NCBI RefSeq assembly: GCF_030524025.1
Contig: NZ_JAUNHI010000001.1
Coordinates: forward strand, 131,882-195,881
Direction of reading: 5' to 3'
From: Actinomyces sp.
GTDB taxonomy: Bacteria > Actinomycetota > Actinomycetes > Actinomycetales > Actinomycetaceae
Length of the DNA stretch: 64,000 nt
Every line of letters starts with the position of its first letter. Position 1 is the stretch's first letter. Below are positions 46,338 through 55,952 of the stretch, piece by piece. The translations under genes and the position numbers were made by a program. Under the pieces are notes generated by a model, which saw nothing but the letters and a program-made list of their open reading frames with translations, had not been told where the DNA came from and made no database searches.

Positions 46338-47236
46338 CCGGCGTCCCTGTTCGCCGGGCTGGCGGCCCCCGTCTCGGTATCGGTCCCCGTGGTCCCCTCC
46401 GTGCCAGGCGTGGCCGTGGCCCCGGCATCGGGGCCTGCCGTCTGCCCCTCGGCGGCCGGGGCGCCGAAGCCGTAGGAGGCCAGGATCTCCTGCCCTCGGG
46501 GGCTCAGGACCGCGTCGACGAAGACCTGGGCCGCGGTCGGGTTCCCAGCGGAGCGCGTCAGAGCGATCGGGTAGTGGTTGACCACTCCGCCGTCGGGGAT
46601 CTCGATCTGCTCAACCCCCTCGGCGGCGATCGCATCGGTCGTGTAGACGATGCCGGCCTCCGCCTCCCCGGACTCGACCTTGCCACGAACATCGGTGACC
46701 TTTTGCTCCTCCGAGACAGGGTTGAGGCTGATGCCCAGCGCCTCGGCGAGCTCGACAGTGGCGGCACCGCAAGGCACGTCGGGAGCGCAGATGACCAGGT
46801 CCGCGCTCTCCAGGGAGGAGTCGAGACCGGTCACCCCGGCGGGGTTGCCCTCAGGGACGATGAGGGTGAGCACGTTCGTGGCGAACTCCGTCTGCTCGCT
46901 GACGAGGTCTTGGGCCACGGCGTCGGACATGGTCGAGTTGTTGGCGGTGGCCAACACGTCGGCGCTCGCGCCCTCCGCCAGGGAGGAGACCAGGTCCTGG
47001 GAGCCCTGGAAGTCGAAAGTGATGGTCAGGTCGGGGTTGTCGGCCATGACCTCCGCCGCGATCTGCTCGAAGGCTTCTTGCAGGGATGCGGCGGCGAAGA
47101 CGGTGACCTCACCGGAGACGGCCGACTGTGTCGCCTGCGCCGTGCCGCCCGCGGTGTCCGAGGAGCCGCAGGCCCCCAGTGAGGCGGCAGTCAGGACACA
47201 GGTGGCCGCGATCGCCACGCGATTGATTGGCCTCAT
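46334..47236 (-). CDS. modA: Molybdate-binding lipoprotein ModA
   Basis: A 300-residue periplasmic-type binding lipoprotein. The signal peptide ends in the lipobox SLGAC with lipidated C23. The binding fold has VTVFAAASLQEAFEQIA (oxyanion-binding Ser), FDFQGSQDLVSSLAEGASADV, and GIVYTTDAIA. A Gly/Thr/Ala-rich disordered tail ends the protein. The ATG at 47236 is preferred over a GTG 12 nt upstream because GAGGA lies 5 nt before it. It is separated from narI by 55 bp and may be cotranscribed with the nar genes. Confidence 0.93.
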   Translation of the reverse strand: MRPINRVAIAATCVLTAASLGACGSSDTAGGTAQATQSAVSGEVTVFAAASLQEAFEQIAAEVMADNPDLTITFDFQGSQDLVSSLAEGASADVLATANNSTMSDAVAQDLVSEQTEFATNVLTLIVPEGNPAGVTGLDSSLESADLVICAPDVPCGAATVELAEALGISLNPVSEEQKVTDVRGKVESGEAEAGIVYTTDAIAAEGVEQIEIPDGGVVNHYPIALTRSAGNPTAAQVFVDAVLSPRGQEILASYGFGAPAAEGQTAGPDAGATATPGTEGTTGTDTETGAASPANRDAG

Positions 47237-47291
47237 GAGGATCCTCACTCAGGGTTGATGGAGGCGGCGCAGCTGCCCTCGCATACGGCCA

Positions 47292-48080
47292 TCAGGCCCC
47301 CTCGGCAGGGGCAGTGTCCGCGGGCCCCTGATTCCCAGTCCCCTGCAGGCTCACCGGTGTCCAGCCGCGCCGCGCCGGTGTTGCCGCGATGGTGCCGGGG
47401 CGGGATCGGTACACCACGTAGGGGCGGGTCACGTAGCCCACCGGGGCCGATACGGCGTGGACCAGACGAGTGAAGGGCCATACGGCGAGCAGCAGCAGGC
47501 CGGCGACGATGTGCAGCTTGAAGGATACGGGCACCTCGGCCATGAGCTCGGGACGGGGCGATAGGAGGAACACCGAGCGGAACCAGGGGCTGATCGTCTG
47601 CCGGTAATCGTATCCGTGAGGCGTCAGGATCTGGTTGAGCACCGTGGCCCAGGCGCCCAGGAGGACCGGCACCGTCAGCAGGACGTACATGATCTTGTCG
47701 TTGGTGCTCGTGGCCAGACGCACCGAGCGCACGACGAGTCGGCGGTACAACAGTCCCGCCAGGCCCACCAGCACCATGACGGCGGCCAAGGACCCCATTG
47801 CCGTGGCGGCGAGGTGGTAGGCGTGCTGGCTGATGCCCACCGCCCGCGTCCAGCTCGCCGGGACCGCCAGACCCACGACGTGGCCGGCGGCCACCATGAG
47901 GAAGCCGACGTGGAACAAGGGCGAGGACCAGCGCAGGATCCGCGACTCATTCCACTGGGAGGAGCGGCTGGTCCAGCCGAACTGGTCGGTGCGGTAGCGC
48001 CACACCAGCCCGACAACCAGCAGAACGAGGCAGGCGTAGGGCAGTGCGGTCCACAGGACGTAGTGCTCGAAGGTACTCAT
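47292..48080 (-). CDS. narI: Respiratory nitrate reductase gamma subunit (cytochrome b)
   Basis: A 262-residue five-helix membrane protein that oxidises menaquinol and passes electrons to NarH. Haem-ligand histidines are visible in FHVGFLMVAAGHVVG (about residues 57-71) and in the last helix KLHIVAGLLLLAVWPFTRLVH (here split into KLHIVAGLLLLAVWPF and TRLVH). It begins MSTFEHYVLWTALPYACL. The start overlaps narJ by 4 nt. Confidence 0.94.
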   Translation of the reverse strand: MSTFEHYVLWTALPYACLVLLVVGLVWRYRTDQFGWTSRSSQWNESRILRWSSPLFHVGFLMVAAGHVVGLAVPASWTRAVGISQHAYHLAATAMGSLAAVMVLVGLAGLLYRRLVVRSVRLATSTNDKIMYVLLTVPVLLGAWATVLNQILTPHGYDYRQTISPWFRSVFLLSPRPELMAEVPVSFKLHIVAGLLLLAVWPFTRLVHAVSAPVGYVTRPYVVYRSRPGTIAATPARRGWTPVSLQGTGNQGPADTAPAEGA

Positions 48081-48847
48081 GGACGTGCCTCCTGTGCGGC
48101 GGTGGTCGGACGGTCGGGGCGCCTGGCGGGAGGCGCAGTCCCCCGGGGAGAGGCCCCGGTGAGCCGCGGTGCGGCGGTCGGGAAGGGGAGTGTGGTCGTG
48201 ACGCCGACCGTCTCGGTGGGAGGGCCTGCCGCCACGAGAGCCCGGACCCGCTGGGCGGTGGACTCATCGAGCCGTGGCAGGGTCATGGACACGGCGTCGA
48301 CCAGCAGCCTGTACGGTGAGTCGATATCGGCCAAGGCGCTGCGCAGGACCTCGATCCCCTCGCGGTGGGAGGCCAGCAGCGCGTCGGCCACCTCATCGCC
48401 GCTGCGTGCCGACAGCTCGAGGACCACCGGCAGGTAGTCGGGCAGTTCCCGACCCTTCATCTTGTAGCCGGCTGCCGCCAACGCCTGCTTGAAGGCCAGC
48501 AGCGCCGCTCCGCGGTGGCGGGTGTCCCCGACGGCGTAATAGGTCAGGTAGAGGCAGCAACGTCGACGTCGATCGAATGTCTCGACGTAGTGCTCGGCCA
48601 TCGTCCTGGTCCCGCGTCCTCGGGCGATCCGCACGAACTCCTCCAGCGGGGCCGCCACCGCCGTGGGAGGCCTGTCCGGCTCGACGAGCGCGGCACCGAC
48701 GGCGTCAAGGCGAGTGGCGAAGGAGTCCTCGGCCGGGTAGTCCAGCAGAAGCGAGGCGCTCATGTGCACGATCGCCCGCTGCCGGGCACTGACCGGCACC
48801 TGCCGTGCCGGCACCAGCGCCTGCGGTGCCTGGACGAAGGTGACCAT
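48077..48847 (-). CDS. narJ: Nitrate reductase assembly chaperone NarJ
   Basis: A 256-residue all-helical chaperone of the TorD/DmsD family that delivers molybdenum cofactor to NarG and holds it at the membrane. Landmarks are VHMSASLLLDYPAED (about residues 27-41), the conserved YVETFDRRRRCCLYLTYY block (about 86-103) and GRELPDYLPVVLEL. The C-terminal ~45 residues are Pro/Arg/Thr-rich and variable. The ATG at 48847 was chosen because it stands 1 nt after the narH stop and begins directly before the family fold; longer frames run back through narH. Confidence 0.92.
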   Translation of the reverse strand: MVTFVQAPQALVPARQVPVSARQRAIVHMSASLLLDYPAEDSFATRLDAVGAALVEPDRPPTAVAAPLEEFVRIARGRGTRTMAEHYVETFDRRRRCCLYLTYYAVGDTRHRGAALLAFKQALAAAGYKMKGRELPDYLPVVLELSARSGDEVADALLASHREGIEVLRSALADIDSPYRLLVDAVSMTLPRLDESTAQRVRALVAAGPPTETVGVTTTLPFPTAAPRLTGASPRGTAPPARRPDRPTTAAQEARP

Positions 48848-48848
48848 C

Positions 48849-50462
48849 TCAGCGTCCTGCCTGCCGACCGGTCCCGACCGTCGCGGGCCCTGCCGAGGGA
48901 ACCGCGTCGCGACGCAACGCAGGCGTGGGTAGGACCACGGGAGCGCCGTCGGCAGGCCCGGGCAGGCCGTGGAAGGAGGCCGCGTCGTGGCAGGCCGCGG
49001 GCGCGCCGTGGCCCACGAGGGTCTCGACGTCGCTGCCCAGGCCGGCCATGCCCCGAGGGACTTCCGGCTTGGTGGAGGGCACCACGTAGCGGTCGTCGTA
49101 CTTGGCGATCGCCAGGAGCCGGTACATGGACTCCAGGTCCGCACCACTCATGCCCACCGAGGCCGCGACCGCCGGGTCGGCCGGGCGCCCGAGCCTGACC
49201 TCGCGCATGTGGGAGCGCATGGCCGCCAGACGGCGCAGGACCCGTTCGACGACGTCGGTGTCCCCGGCGGTCAGCAACCCGGCCAGGTACTCCAGGGGGA
49301 TGCGCATCTCGGACACGGCCGTCAGCAGCACGCGGTGGTCCTCCCCGTCCATGCCGGTGGCCGCTGCCGCGTCGACCATGGGGGACAGCGGCGGGATGTA
49401 CCACACCATCGGCATGGTGCGGTACTCGGGGTGCAGTGGCAGGGCCACCTCGTAGATGCTGATGAGGTCCCACACCGGGGAGGCCTGGGCCGCGGTGATC
49501 CATGAGGCCGGGACTCCGTTGGCCCGGGCGGCGGCCACGACCTGCGGATCGCGTGGGTCCAGGAGGATCTCGCGCTGGGCTGCGTACAGGTCGCGCGGGT
49601 CGGCGACCGCGGCCGCCTGGGAGACGCGGTCGGCGTCGTAGAGCAGCACGCCGAGGTAGCGCAGGCGCCCCACGCAGGTCTCGGCGCACACCGTGGGCTC
49701 GCCCGCCTCCAGCCGCGGGTAGCACAGCGTGCACTTCTCGGCCTTACCGGAGCTGTGGTTGAAGTAGACCTTCTTGTAGGGGCAGGCGGACACGCACATG
49801 CGCCAGCCGCGGCAGGCGTCCTGATCGACGAGCACGATCCCGTCCTCGGTGCGCTTGTACATCGCTCCGGCTGGGCAGGCCGCCACGCAGGTGGGGTTGA
49901 GGCAGTGCTCGCAGATGCGCGGCAGGTAGAACATGAAGGCCTGGTCGATCTCAGCGCGGACCTGTTGGCTCATGCCCGCCACGACGGGGTCCTGGCCCAG
50001 GATCTCGGGAGAGCCTCCCAGGTCGTCGTCCCAGTTGGGGCCCCACGTGATCGTGGGCATGTACTCACCCGTCAGCTGGCTCTTGGCGCGCGCCACCGGC
50101 AGGGCGGTGGCGTCCCTGGGGGCGGACAGCAACCGGTCGTACTCGTAGGTCCACGGCTCGTAGTAGTCCTCGACCCCAGGCAGGTCCGGGTTGGCGAAGA
50201 TCTGGGCGAGCCTGCGCAAACGTCCGCCTGAGCGCGGCCGCAGGCGGCCCCCGGAGGTGCGCTCCCATCCACCACGCCACCGGTCCTGGTCCTCCCAGGC
50301 CTTGGGGTAGCCGACCCCGGGCCGGGTCTCGACATTGTTGAACCACATGTACTCGGTGCCTTCGCGGTTGGTCCAGGCCTGCTTGCAGGTCACCGAGCAG
50401 GTGTGGCAGCCGATGCACTTGTCCAGGTTCATCACCATCGCGATCTGCGCCAGCACCCTCAT
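48849..50462 (-). CDS. narH: Respiratory nitrate reductase beta subunit (Fe-S)
   Basis: A 537-residue electron-transfer subunit. Four cysteine groups are visible: CIGCHTCSVTC (about residues 16-26), CEHCLNPTCVAACP (about 180-193), CRGWRMCVSACP (about 213-224) and CTLCYPRLEAGEP with CAETCVG (about 240-259). In the third group Trp replaces a Cys, the known feature that yields the single [3Fe-4S] centre beside three [4Fe-4S] clusters. The start shares one base with the narG stop. Confidence 0.96.
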   Translation of the reverse strand: MRVLAQIAMVMNLDKCIGCHTCSVTCKQAWTNREGTEYMWFNNVETRPGVGYPKAWEDQDRWRGGWERTSGGRLRPRSGGRLRRLAQIFANPDLPGVEDYYEPWTYEYDRLLSAPRDATALPVARAKSQLTGEYMPTITWGPNWDDDLGGSPEILGQDPVVAGMSQQVRAEIDQAFMFYLPRICEHCLNPTCVAACPAGAMYKRTEDGIVLVDQDACRGWRMCVSACPYKKVYFNHSSGKAEKCTLCYPRLEAGEPTVCAETCVGRLRYLGVLLYDADRVSQAAAVADPRDLYAAQREILLDPRDPQVVAAARANGVPASWITAAQASPVWDLISIYEVALPLHPEYRTMPMVWYIPPLSPMVDAAAATGMDGEDHRVLLTAVSEMRIPLEYLAGLLTAGDTDVVERVLRRLAAMRSHMREVRLGRPADPAVAASVGMSGADLESMYRLLAIAKYDDRYVVPSTKPEVPRGMAGLGSDVETLVGHGAPAACHDAASFHGLPGPADGAPVVLPTPALRRDAVPSAGPATVGTGRQAGR

Positions 50463-53400
50463 CAGAACGTCACCTCCTGGTTGGTGCGACGGCGGATCAC
50501 GGTGACCTCGTCGCGGTTATTGCCGGTGGGGCCGATGTAGTTGAAGGCGTAGGACAACTGGGCGTAGCCCCCGGCGAAGTGGCTCGGCTTGAGCACGATG
50601 CGGGTCAATGAGTTGTGGGTGCCTCCCCGGCGCCCGGAGCTCTCGGTCAACGGGGTGTTCATCGTGCGCTCCTGGGCGTGGTGCATGAAGACCACTCCCT
50701 GAGGGATGCGGTGGGAGACGACGGCGCGTGCCGCCACGATCCCATTGCGGTTGTATGCCTCGATCCACTCGTTGTCCCGCACGCCGATGGTCTGGGCGTC
50801 GGCCGGGCTCATCCAGACCGTCTGCCCGCCACGGCCCAGAGTGAGCATGTGCAGGTTGTCGTAGTACTGGGAGTGGATGGCCCACTTGTTGTGGACCGTC
50901 AGGTAGCGCACGGCCACCTCCACCGAGCCCGCCTCGGAGCGGCCCACCTGGCCGGGTGCCGCTTCGCCGTACAGGGAGGCGAAGTCCAGTGGTGGTCGGA
51001 ACACGGGCAGGGACTCACCCATGTCGCGCATCCAGTCGTGGTCCAGGTAGTAGTGCATGCGCCCGGTCAGGGTGTGCCACGGCTTGGCGTGCTCCACGTT
51101 GACCACGAAGGCCGAGTACCGCCGCCCGCCGTGCTCCGAGCCGGACCACTCCGGCGTGGTGATGACACCCTGCGGCTTGGACTGCGTGTCGGCGAAGGTG
51201 ATGAGCTTGCCTGCCTCCTCGGCGCTCAGCTCCGCCAGGGAGGTTCCCGTGCGCTTCGACAGGGTTCGCCAGCCCTCGGTGGCCACGCGGCCGTTGGTGG
51301 CCCCGGACATGTGCATGACGCCGTCGGCGGCACGGATCGCAGTGTCCACCAGAGGACGGCCCTCGGCCGCCCCCCGGCCGGTGCCATGGGCGCGGGCCAG
51401 CGCCCCTATCTCCTTGTCCGGCACCAGCATGATTCCCTTGGAGGGCAGCCCCACCTCCTCGGCCAGGGGCCCCAGGGCGTCGAACTTGTTGCGGATCTGG
51501 GTGTAGTCCCTCTCGACGGGCACCAGCTTGGGCATCGTCACTCCCGGGATCCAGCCCTCCGGCAGGCTCGACACGTTCCCATGGGCCACCGTCATGGCAT
51601 CGGGGGTGTCGTGGTTGAGGGGTGCGGCCACGACATCGGTCTGGGTGCCCAGGTGGGTCGGCGCCCACTGACTGACCATGGTGGCCAGCTGCTGGAAGAC
51701 CTCGAAGTCGCTGCGCGCCTCCCAGGGCGGGTCGATCGCCTTGTTGAAGGAGTGGATGAAGGGGTGCATGTCCGTGGTGGACAGGTCGTACTTCTCATAC
51801 CAGGTCGCTGCCGGCAGCACGACGTCGGAGTGCAGGGTCGTGGAGGTGTTGCGGAAGTCCGCGGTCCACATGAGGTCGAGCTTGCCCCGAGCCGCCTCCT
51901 GACGCCATGTCATCGTCGTGGGGCGGCGTCCCTCGGGGGTCTCCTCGGCATTGACGTCGTTGTCGGCACCCACCATGTGCCGCAGGAAGAACTCGGTGCC
52001 CTTGGCGGAGGAACCCAGCAGGTTCGTGCGCCACGAGGCCAGGATCCGGGGGAAGTTCTCCGGGGCGTCGGGGTCCTCGCAGGCGAAGCGCAGTTCTCCC
52101 TTGGCCAGCTGGTCGACGACATAGTCGCGCGCGTCCATCCCGGCCTCCTTGGCCTGCTGGCCCAGCACCAGCGGGTTGCGGTCGAAGGTCGGGTAGGAGG
52201 GGGTCCAGCCGCGCCTCATCGCCTCGACCATCGTGTCCGAAACGGTCTTGCCGGCCATGGTCCCCGGCCCCAGGGGTGAGGCCAGGCGCTCGGCGGGTGT
52301 GTCGTCATAACGCCACTGGTCGGTCGTCAGGTACCAGAAGCCGGTGGAGATCATCTGGCGGGCCGGGCGGTGCCAGTCCAGGGCGAAGGCGTACTGCTGC
52401 CAACCGGCGATAGGGCGCACCTTCTCCTGGCCCACGTAGTGGGCCCAGCCGCCGCCGTTGACGCCCTGGGTGGCGCACATCGAGGTCAGCGCCAGGATCG
52501 TGCGGTAGGTCTGATCGGCGTGGTAGTAGTGGTTGATGCCCGCACCCATGAGGATCTGACAGCGCCCACCGGACTCGATGGCGCTGGCTGCGAAGTCCCG
52601 GGCCACCCGGATCATCGCGGGCCCGGCCACCCCGGTGATCTCGGCCGCCCAGGCGGGAGTGGCCGGGACCTTCGCGTCCTGATAGTCGGCCGGCCACTGT
52701 CCGGGCAGGCCGGGGCGGGACACGGCGTAGTTGGCCAGCAGCAGGTCGTAGACAGTGGTGACCAGTCGCCCGTCGGGCAGGCGGGTGGCCGGCACGCCAC
52801 GACGCACCACTCCGCCGCCCACCGTCCCCGAGGGCGTCGTCGAGGCCGGCAGGTCGAAGCGGGGCAGAAGCACCTCAGTGGGCTCAACCACGACCCGGCC
52901 CTCCAGGTCCGCGATCGACATGACGGGGTCGACGCCGTCCATGAGGAGGTTCCAACGCCCCATCCCCTCGGGTGTGAAGCGGTCCGCCAGGGTGCCTCCC
53001 GGGTCGGCGGGCCCGCGCTCACGGTCCCACACCACGGGCCGGAAGGCGTTCTTGGGCATGCCCTGTGCGACGCCGTCGATGTCCTCGGCGGTCACGAAGC
53101 GGCCGGGCACGTGGCCGGTGTCCCTTGCCGATGGCTCCAGCTCGACGAGGAAGGGCGAGTCGGTGTGGCGCCGCATGTAGTCGAGGAAGAACGGCTCTCG
53201 CCGTCCTACGTGGAACTCCTTGAGAATGACGTGGCCGATGGCCAGAGCGAGGGCGCCATCGGTTCCCGCGGCCACACGCAGCCACTGATCGGCGAACTTC
53301 GTGTTCTCGGCATAGTCGGGGGAGACCGCCACGACCTTCTGCCCGTGATAGCGCGCCTCTGTCATGAAGTGGGCGTCCGGGGTGCGCGTGAGCGGCAGGT

Positions 53401-54220
53401 TGGAGCCCCACATGACGAGATACTGGGCGTTGTACCAGTCGCCGGCCTCCGGAACGTCCGTCTGGTCGCCGAAGACCTGCGGCGAGGCCGGAGGAAGATC
53501 CGCGTACCAGTCGTAGAAGGACAGCATCGTGCCGCCGATCAGCTCGTGGAAGCGGGAGCCGGCCCCGTAGGAGATCATCGACATGGCCGGGATGACCGAG
53601 AAGCCGGCGCAGCGGTCCGGCCCCCAGGTGCGGATGGTGTGGACGTAGGCCGCGGCGATGATCTCCATGGCCTCGTCCCAGCCCACACGCACCATGCCGC
53701 CCTTGCCACGGGCCGACTTGTAGGCCCGCGAGGTCTGAGGGTCGCCGGTGACCTGCGCCCAGGCGGCCACGGCGTCGCCGTTGTTGTCCTCGCGCGCGGC
53801 GCGGAACGCGTCCAGGAGCGCCGAGCGGACGTAGGGGTAGCGGATCCGTGTGGGGGAGTAGGTGTACCAGGAGAAGGCAGCTCCTCGTGGGCAGCCCCGG
53901 GGCTCGTACTCCGGCATGTCGGGACCGGTTGTCGGATAGTCGGTGACCTGCTTCTCCCAGGTGATGACGTCGTCGGAGACATAGACCTCCCAGGCGCACG
54001 ACCCGGTGCAGTTGACCCCGTGCGTGGAGTGGACCATCCGGTCGTGGCTCCAGCGCCGGCGGTAGAAGGAGTCGGCGTCCCGCCCGCCCTGGAGGAACAG
54101 GCGGCGAGCGTCGGCGGAGACCTCGCCGCCTCGCAGGTAGGAGCCCAGGGCGAACAGCCCGGGAGCGGACTCCACCTGCTGGTCGGGCCCGGCTACGAGC
54201 GAGTCATCGGGGCGGTTCAT
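50462..54220 (-). CDS. narG: Respiratory nitrate reductase alpha subunit (Mo-bisMGD)
   Basis: A 1252-residue catalytic subunit reducing nitrate to nitrite. The N-terminal FS0 cluster is ligated by one His and three Cys: HSTHGVNCTGSCAWEV (about residues 66-81) and RGCPRG downstream. The molybdopterin-oxidoreductase fold then shows MWGSNLPLTRTPD (near the Mo-ligand Asp region) and a C-terminal dinucleotide-binding domain with HSQYYDNLHMLTLGRGG split over its two strands. There is no twin-arginine signal, consistent with a cytoplasm-facing NarG. The ATG at 54220 follows AAGGA by 7 nt; a GTG five codons earlier is the alternative. Confidence 0.96.
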   Translation of the reverse strand: MNRPDDSLVAGPDQQVESAPGLFALGSYLRGGEVSADARRLFLQGGRDADSFYRRRWSHDRMVHSTHGVNCTGSCAWEVYVSDDVITWEKQVTDYPTTGPDMPEYEPRGCPRGAAFSWYTYSPTRIRYPYVRSALLDAFRAAREDNNGDAVAAWAQVTGDPQTSRAYKSARGKGGMVRVGWDEAMEIIAAAYVHTIRTWGPDRCAGFSVIPAMSMISYGAGSRFHELIGGTMLSFYDWYADLPPASPQVFGDQTDVPEAGDWYNAQYLVMWGSNLPLTRTPDAHFMTEARYHGQKVVAVSPDYAENTKFADQWLRVAAGTDGALALAIGHVILKEFHVGRREPFFLDYMRRHTDSPFLVELEPSARDTGHVPGRFVTAEDIDGVAQGMPKNAFRPVVWDRERGPADPGGTLADRFTPEGMGRWNLLMDGVDPVMSIADLEGRVVVEPTEVLLPRFDLPASTTPSGTVGGGVVRRGVPATRLPDGRLVTTVYDLLLANYAVSRPGLPGQWPADYQDAKVPATPAWAAEITGVAGPAMIRVARDFAASAIESGGRCQILMGAGINHYYHADQTYRTILALTSMCATQGVNGGGWAHYVGQEKVRPIAGWQQYAFALDWHRPARQMISTGFWYLTTDQWRYDDTPAERLASPLGPGTMAGKTVSDTMVEAMRRGWTPSYPTFDRNPLVLGQQAKEAGMDARDYVVDQLAKGELRFACEDPDAPENFPRILASWRTNLLGSSAKGTEFFLRHMVGADNDVNAEETPEGRRPTTMTWRQEAARGKLDLMWTADFRNTSTTLHSDVVLPAATWYEKYDLSTTDMHPFIHSFNKAIDPPWEARSDFEVFQQLATMVSQWAPTHLGTQTDVVAAPLNHDTPDAMTVAHGNVSSLPEGWIPGVTMPKLVPVERDYTQIRNKFDALGPLAEEVGLPSKGIMLVPDKEIGALARAHGTGRGAAEGRPLVDTAIRAADGVMHMSGATNGRVATEGWRTLSKRTGTSLAELSAEEAGKLITFADTQSKPQGVITTPEWSGSEHGGRRYSAFVVNVEHAKPWHTLTGRMHYYLDHDWMRDMGESLPVFRPPLDFASLYGEAAPGQVGRSEAGSVEVAVRYLTVHNKWAIHSQYYDNLHMLTLGRGGQTVWMSPADAQTIGVRDNEWIEAYNRNGIVAARAVVSHRIPQGVVFMHHAQERTMNTPLTESSGRRGGTHNSLTRIVLKPSHFAGGYAQLSYAFNYIGPTGNNRDEVTVIRRRTNQEVTF

Positions 54221-54298
54221 CTCAAGGTCCTTCACAGTGTCGGGGCTGGTGGGCGTGGTGGTGGGCGGACAGCACCGCCCGGGCGGTCGGGGCAGGCG

Positions 54299-55627
54299 TC
54301 AGCCGGGACGTTTGGCTCCGGGACGGGCGTAGCGGGCCCAGCAGATCGCTGCGCAGGCGAGGCAGAAGGCTGCTGACCCGTAGAAGAAGGCGTGTGCGGG
54401 GATCGCCGAGAGCGCGACGCCCACCAGGAAGGGACCGAGCGCCGCCACGGCAGCGGTGAAGCCAATAGCTCCTCCCGCCTGGCGCTTGGGCATGATCATC
54501 GGCATCTGCTTGAAGGTGGCGGCGTTGCCGACTCCGGCGAAGAAGAACATTCCCAGCAGCCCGACCATGAAGATCGGGAAGTCGCCCGGTGTGGTGGCAC
54601 TGGCCAGCTTCCATCCGCAGAAGGTCAGTGTGCTTGCCATTCCGACGGCCGAGACGAAGGTCCAGATCGCGCCGCCGAAACGATCGCACATCGGGCCCCA
54701 GGCGAAGCGCAGCACCGAACCGATCAGAGTTCCCAAGAAGGCGTAGCTCGCTCCCATGGGAAGCTCGGACTCCGCGAAACGGGTGGCCAGCGGGGAGGAG
54801 GTCCCGAAGTTGTTGTTGATGATGAGGGCAGTCTGTGCCGCGAATCCTGAGAACAGGCCGAAGGTCATGATGTACAGGATGGTCATGAGCCAGGTGTCGG
54901 GATTGGAGAAGATGTCCAGCTGCTGGCGGATGTTGGCCTTGACCGGGACGTCCTTGATGAACCGGAAGGCCAGGACGGCCGCGACGAGCGACCAGGGGAG
55001 GAAGAAGACGGTGGCGTTGACCGCCATCGGCGCGCCGTCCTGGTAGGGCTCGACCCAGGTCAGTCCGAACAGGCTCACGCTCATGAGGAAGGGGGCCGCG
55101 AGCTGGATGACGCTCATGCCCATGTTGCCCAGCCCTCCTTGGAGGCCCAGGGCGGTTCCCGCCAGGCGCTTGGGGAAGAAGTAGCCGGTTGACGGCATGT
55201 ACCCCGAGAACGTGGCGGCCCCGATTCCGCAGGTGAATGCCAGCGCCAGGAGGACCCCGTAGGGGGTCTCGGGGTTCTGCACGGCGAAGAACCATCCGAG
55301 CATCGGCGCGATGAACAGCACTGATGACCAACCGATCATCCGGCGGGAGCCGATGGTGGCGGGTAGGACCATGTAAGCCAGCCGGAGGAGGCCGCAGGAC
55401 AGCCCGGGCATGGAGGTCAGCCAGTACAGCTGTGCCTTGGTCAGCTCGAAACCGATCTCGTTGAGGCGCGGAGCCACCGCGCTGGGCAAGAACCAGACGG
55501 TGAAGCCCAGCATGAGAGAGAAGGTGGTGATGGCCAGCGTGCGCCATGCGATGACTGAGGACCAGCTCTGCGGGTCCTCGGGGTTCCAGCCGGTCAGGAT
55601 CCTGCCGGTGGTGTCGAGTTGACTCAT
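54299..55627 (-). CDS. narK: Nitrate/nitrite transporter NarK
   Basis: A 442-residue major facilitator with about 12 membrane helices. NarK signatures are present: LALAFTCGIGAATFSG and GTALGLQGGLGNMGMSVIQL in the first half, and FFFAGVGNAATFKQMP in the second, with Arg-containing helices for nitrate binding. It probably exchanges nitrate for nitrite or imports nitrate with protons. The ATG at 55627 gives MSQLDTTGRI and is preceded by GGAGAG; an earlier in-frame start lacks such a site. It heads the nar operon, 78 bp before narG. Confidence 0.93.
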   Translation of the reverse strand: MSQLDTTGRILTGWNPEDPQSWSSVIAWRTLAITTFSLMLGFTVWFLPSAVAPRLNEIGFELTKAQLYWLTSMPGLSCGLLRLAYMVLPATIGSRRMIGWSSVLFIAPMLGWFFAVQNPETPYGVLLALAFTCGIGAATFSGYMPSTGYFFPKRLAGTALGLQGGLGNMGMSVIQLAAPFLMSVSLFGLTWVEPYQDGAPMAVNATVFFLPWSLVAAVLAFRFIKDVPVKANIRQQLDIFSNPDTWLMTILYIMTFGLFSGFAAQTALIINNNFGTSSPLATRFAESELPMGASYAFLGTLIGSVLRFAWGPMCDRFGGAIWTFVSAVGMASTLTFCGWKLASATTPGDFPIFMVGLLGMFFFAGVGNAATFKQMPMIMPKRQAGGAIGFTAAVAALGPFLVGVALSAIPAHAFFYGSAAFCLACAAICWARYARPGAKRPG

Positions 55628-55780
55628 AGCGCTCTCCGGGGTGCGACGGATGCGGGCGGACGGTTGGCAGTGCGTCACCGGCGTGGGCGGTGACGGGACG
55701 GCTCGGGCACGTGGATCGTCACTGGTCCTGGCGGGCGCCCAGTCGTGGGGCGTCCGCCCGTGCCATCGAGTCTCAGACGA

Positions 55781-55796
55781 TGTGATCTACCTATCA
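55781..55796. promoter_or_regulatory. Candidate CRP/FNR-family site upstream of narK
   Basis: TGTGA-TCTACC-TATCA is a 5-6-5 arrangement matching 8 of 10 positions of the CRP-type palindrome. It lies ~155 bp upstream of narK and ~160 bp upstream of mog. Nitrate respiration operons are commonly controlled by this family. Symmetry alone supports it. Confidence 0.35.
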
Positions 55797-55830
55797 TGCA
55801 TGGACTGTCGCGGGTAGAGGGCTCGGCCGC

Positions 55831-55847
55831 TCATTTCCTTGAAATGA
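55831..55847. promoter_or_regulatory. Perfect 7-3-7 inverted repeat in narK-mog divergent gap
   Basis: TCATTTC-CTT-GAAATGA is a perfect palindrome with a 3-nt centre inside the 325-bp gap 55628-55952. The segment is AT-richer than the surroundings, as expected for a promoter or operator. With the CRP-like site it is all I can recognise in this gap. Confidence 0.4.
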
Positions 55848-55939
55848 CGCGACTTTCGAGGTCGGAGCGCAGGCGGCGCATCCGGAGTTAGGGAAGTCGA
55901 ATGTGTTTAAAATCTGGTTCGTATCGACCGTCCGGCGGT

Positions 55940-55945
55940 TAGCCT
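55940..55945 (+). promoter_or_regulatory. Probable -10 box of leaderless mog
   Basis: TAGCCT lies 7 nt before the GTG start at 55953, without a Shine-Dalgarno motif. Confidence 0.35.
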
Positions 55946-55952
55946 CGTACAT

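Noticed and set aside
50615-52279. Plus-strand frame of 554 codons opposite narG
   Set aside because: Antisense shadow of narG with no motif.
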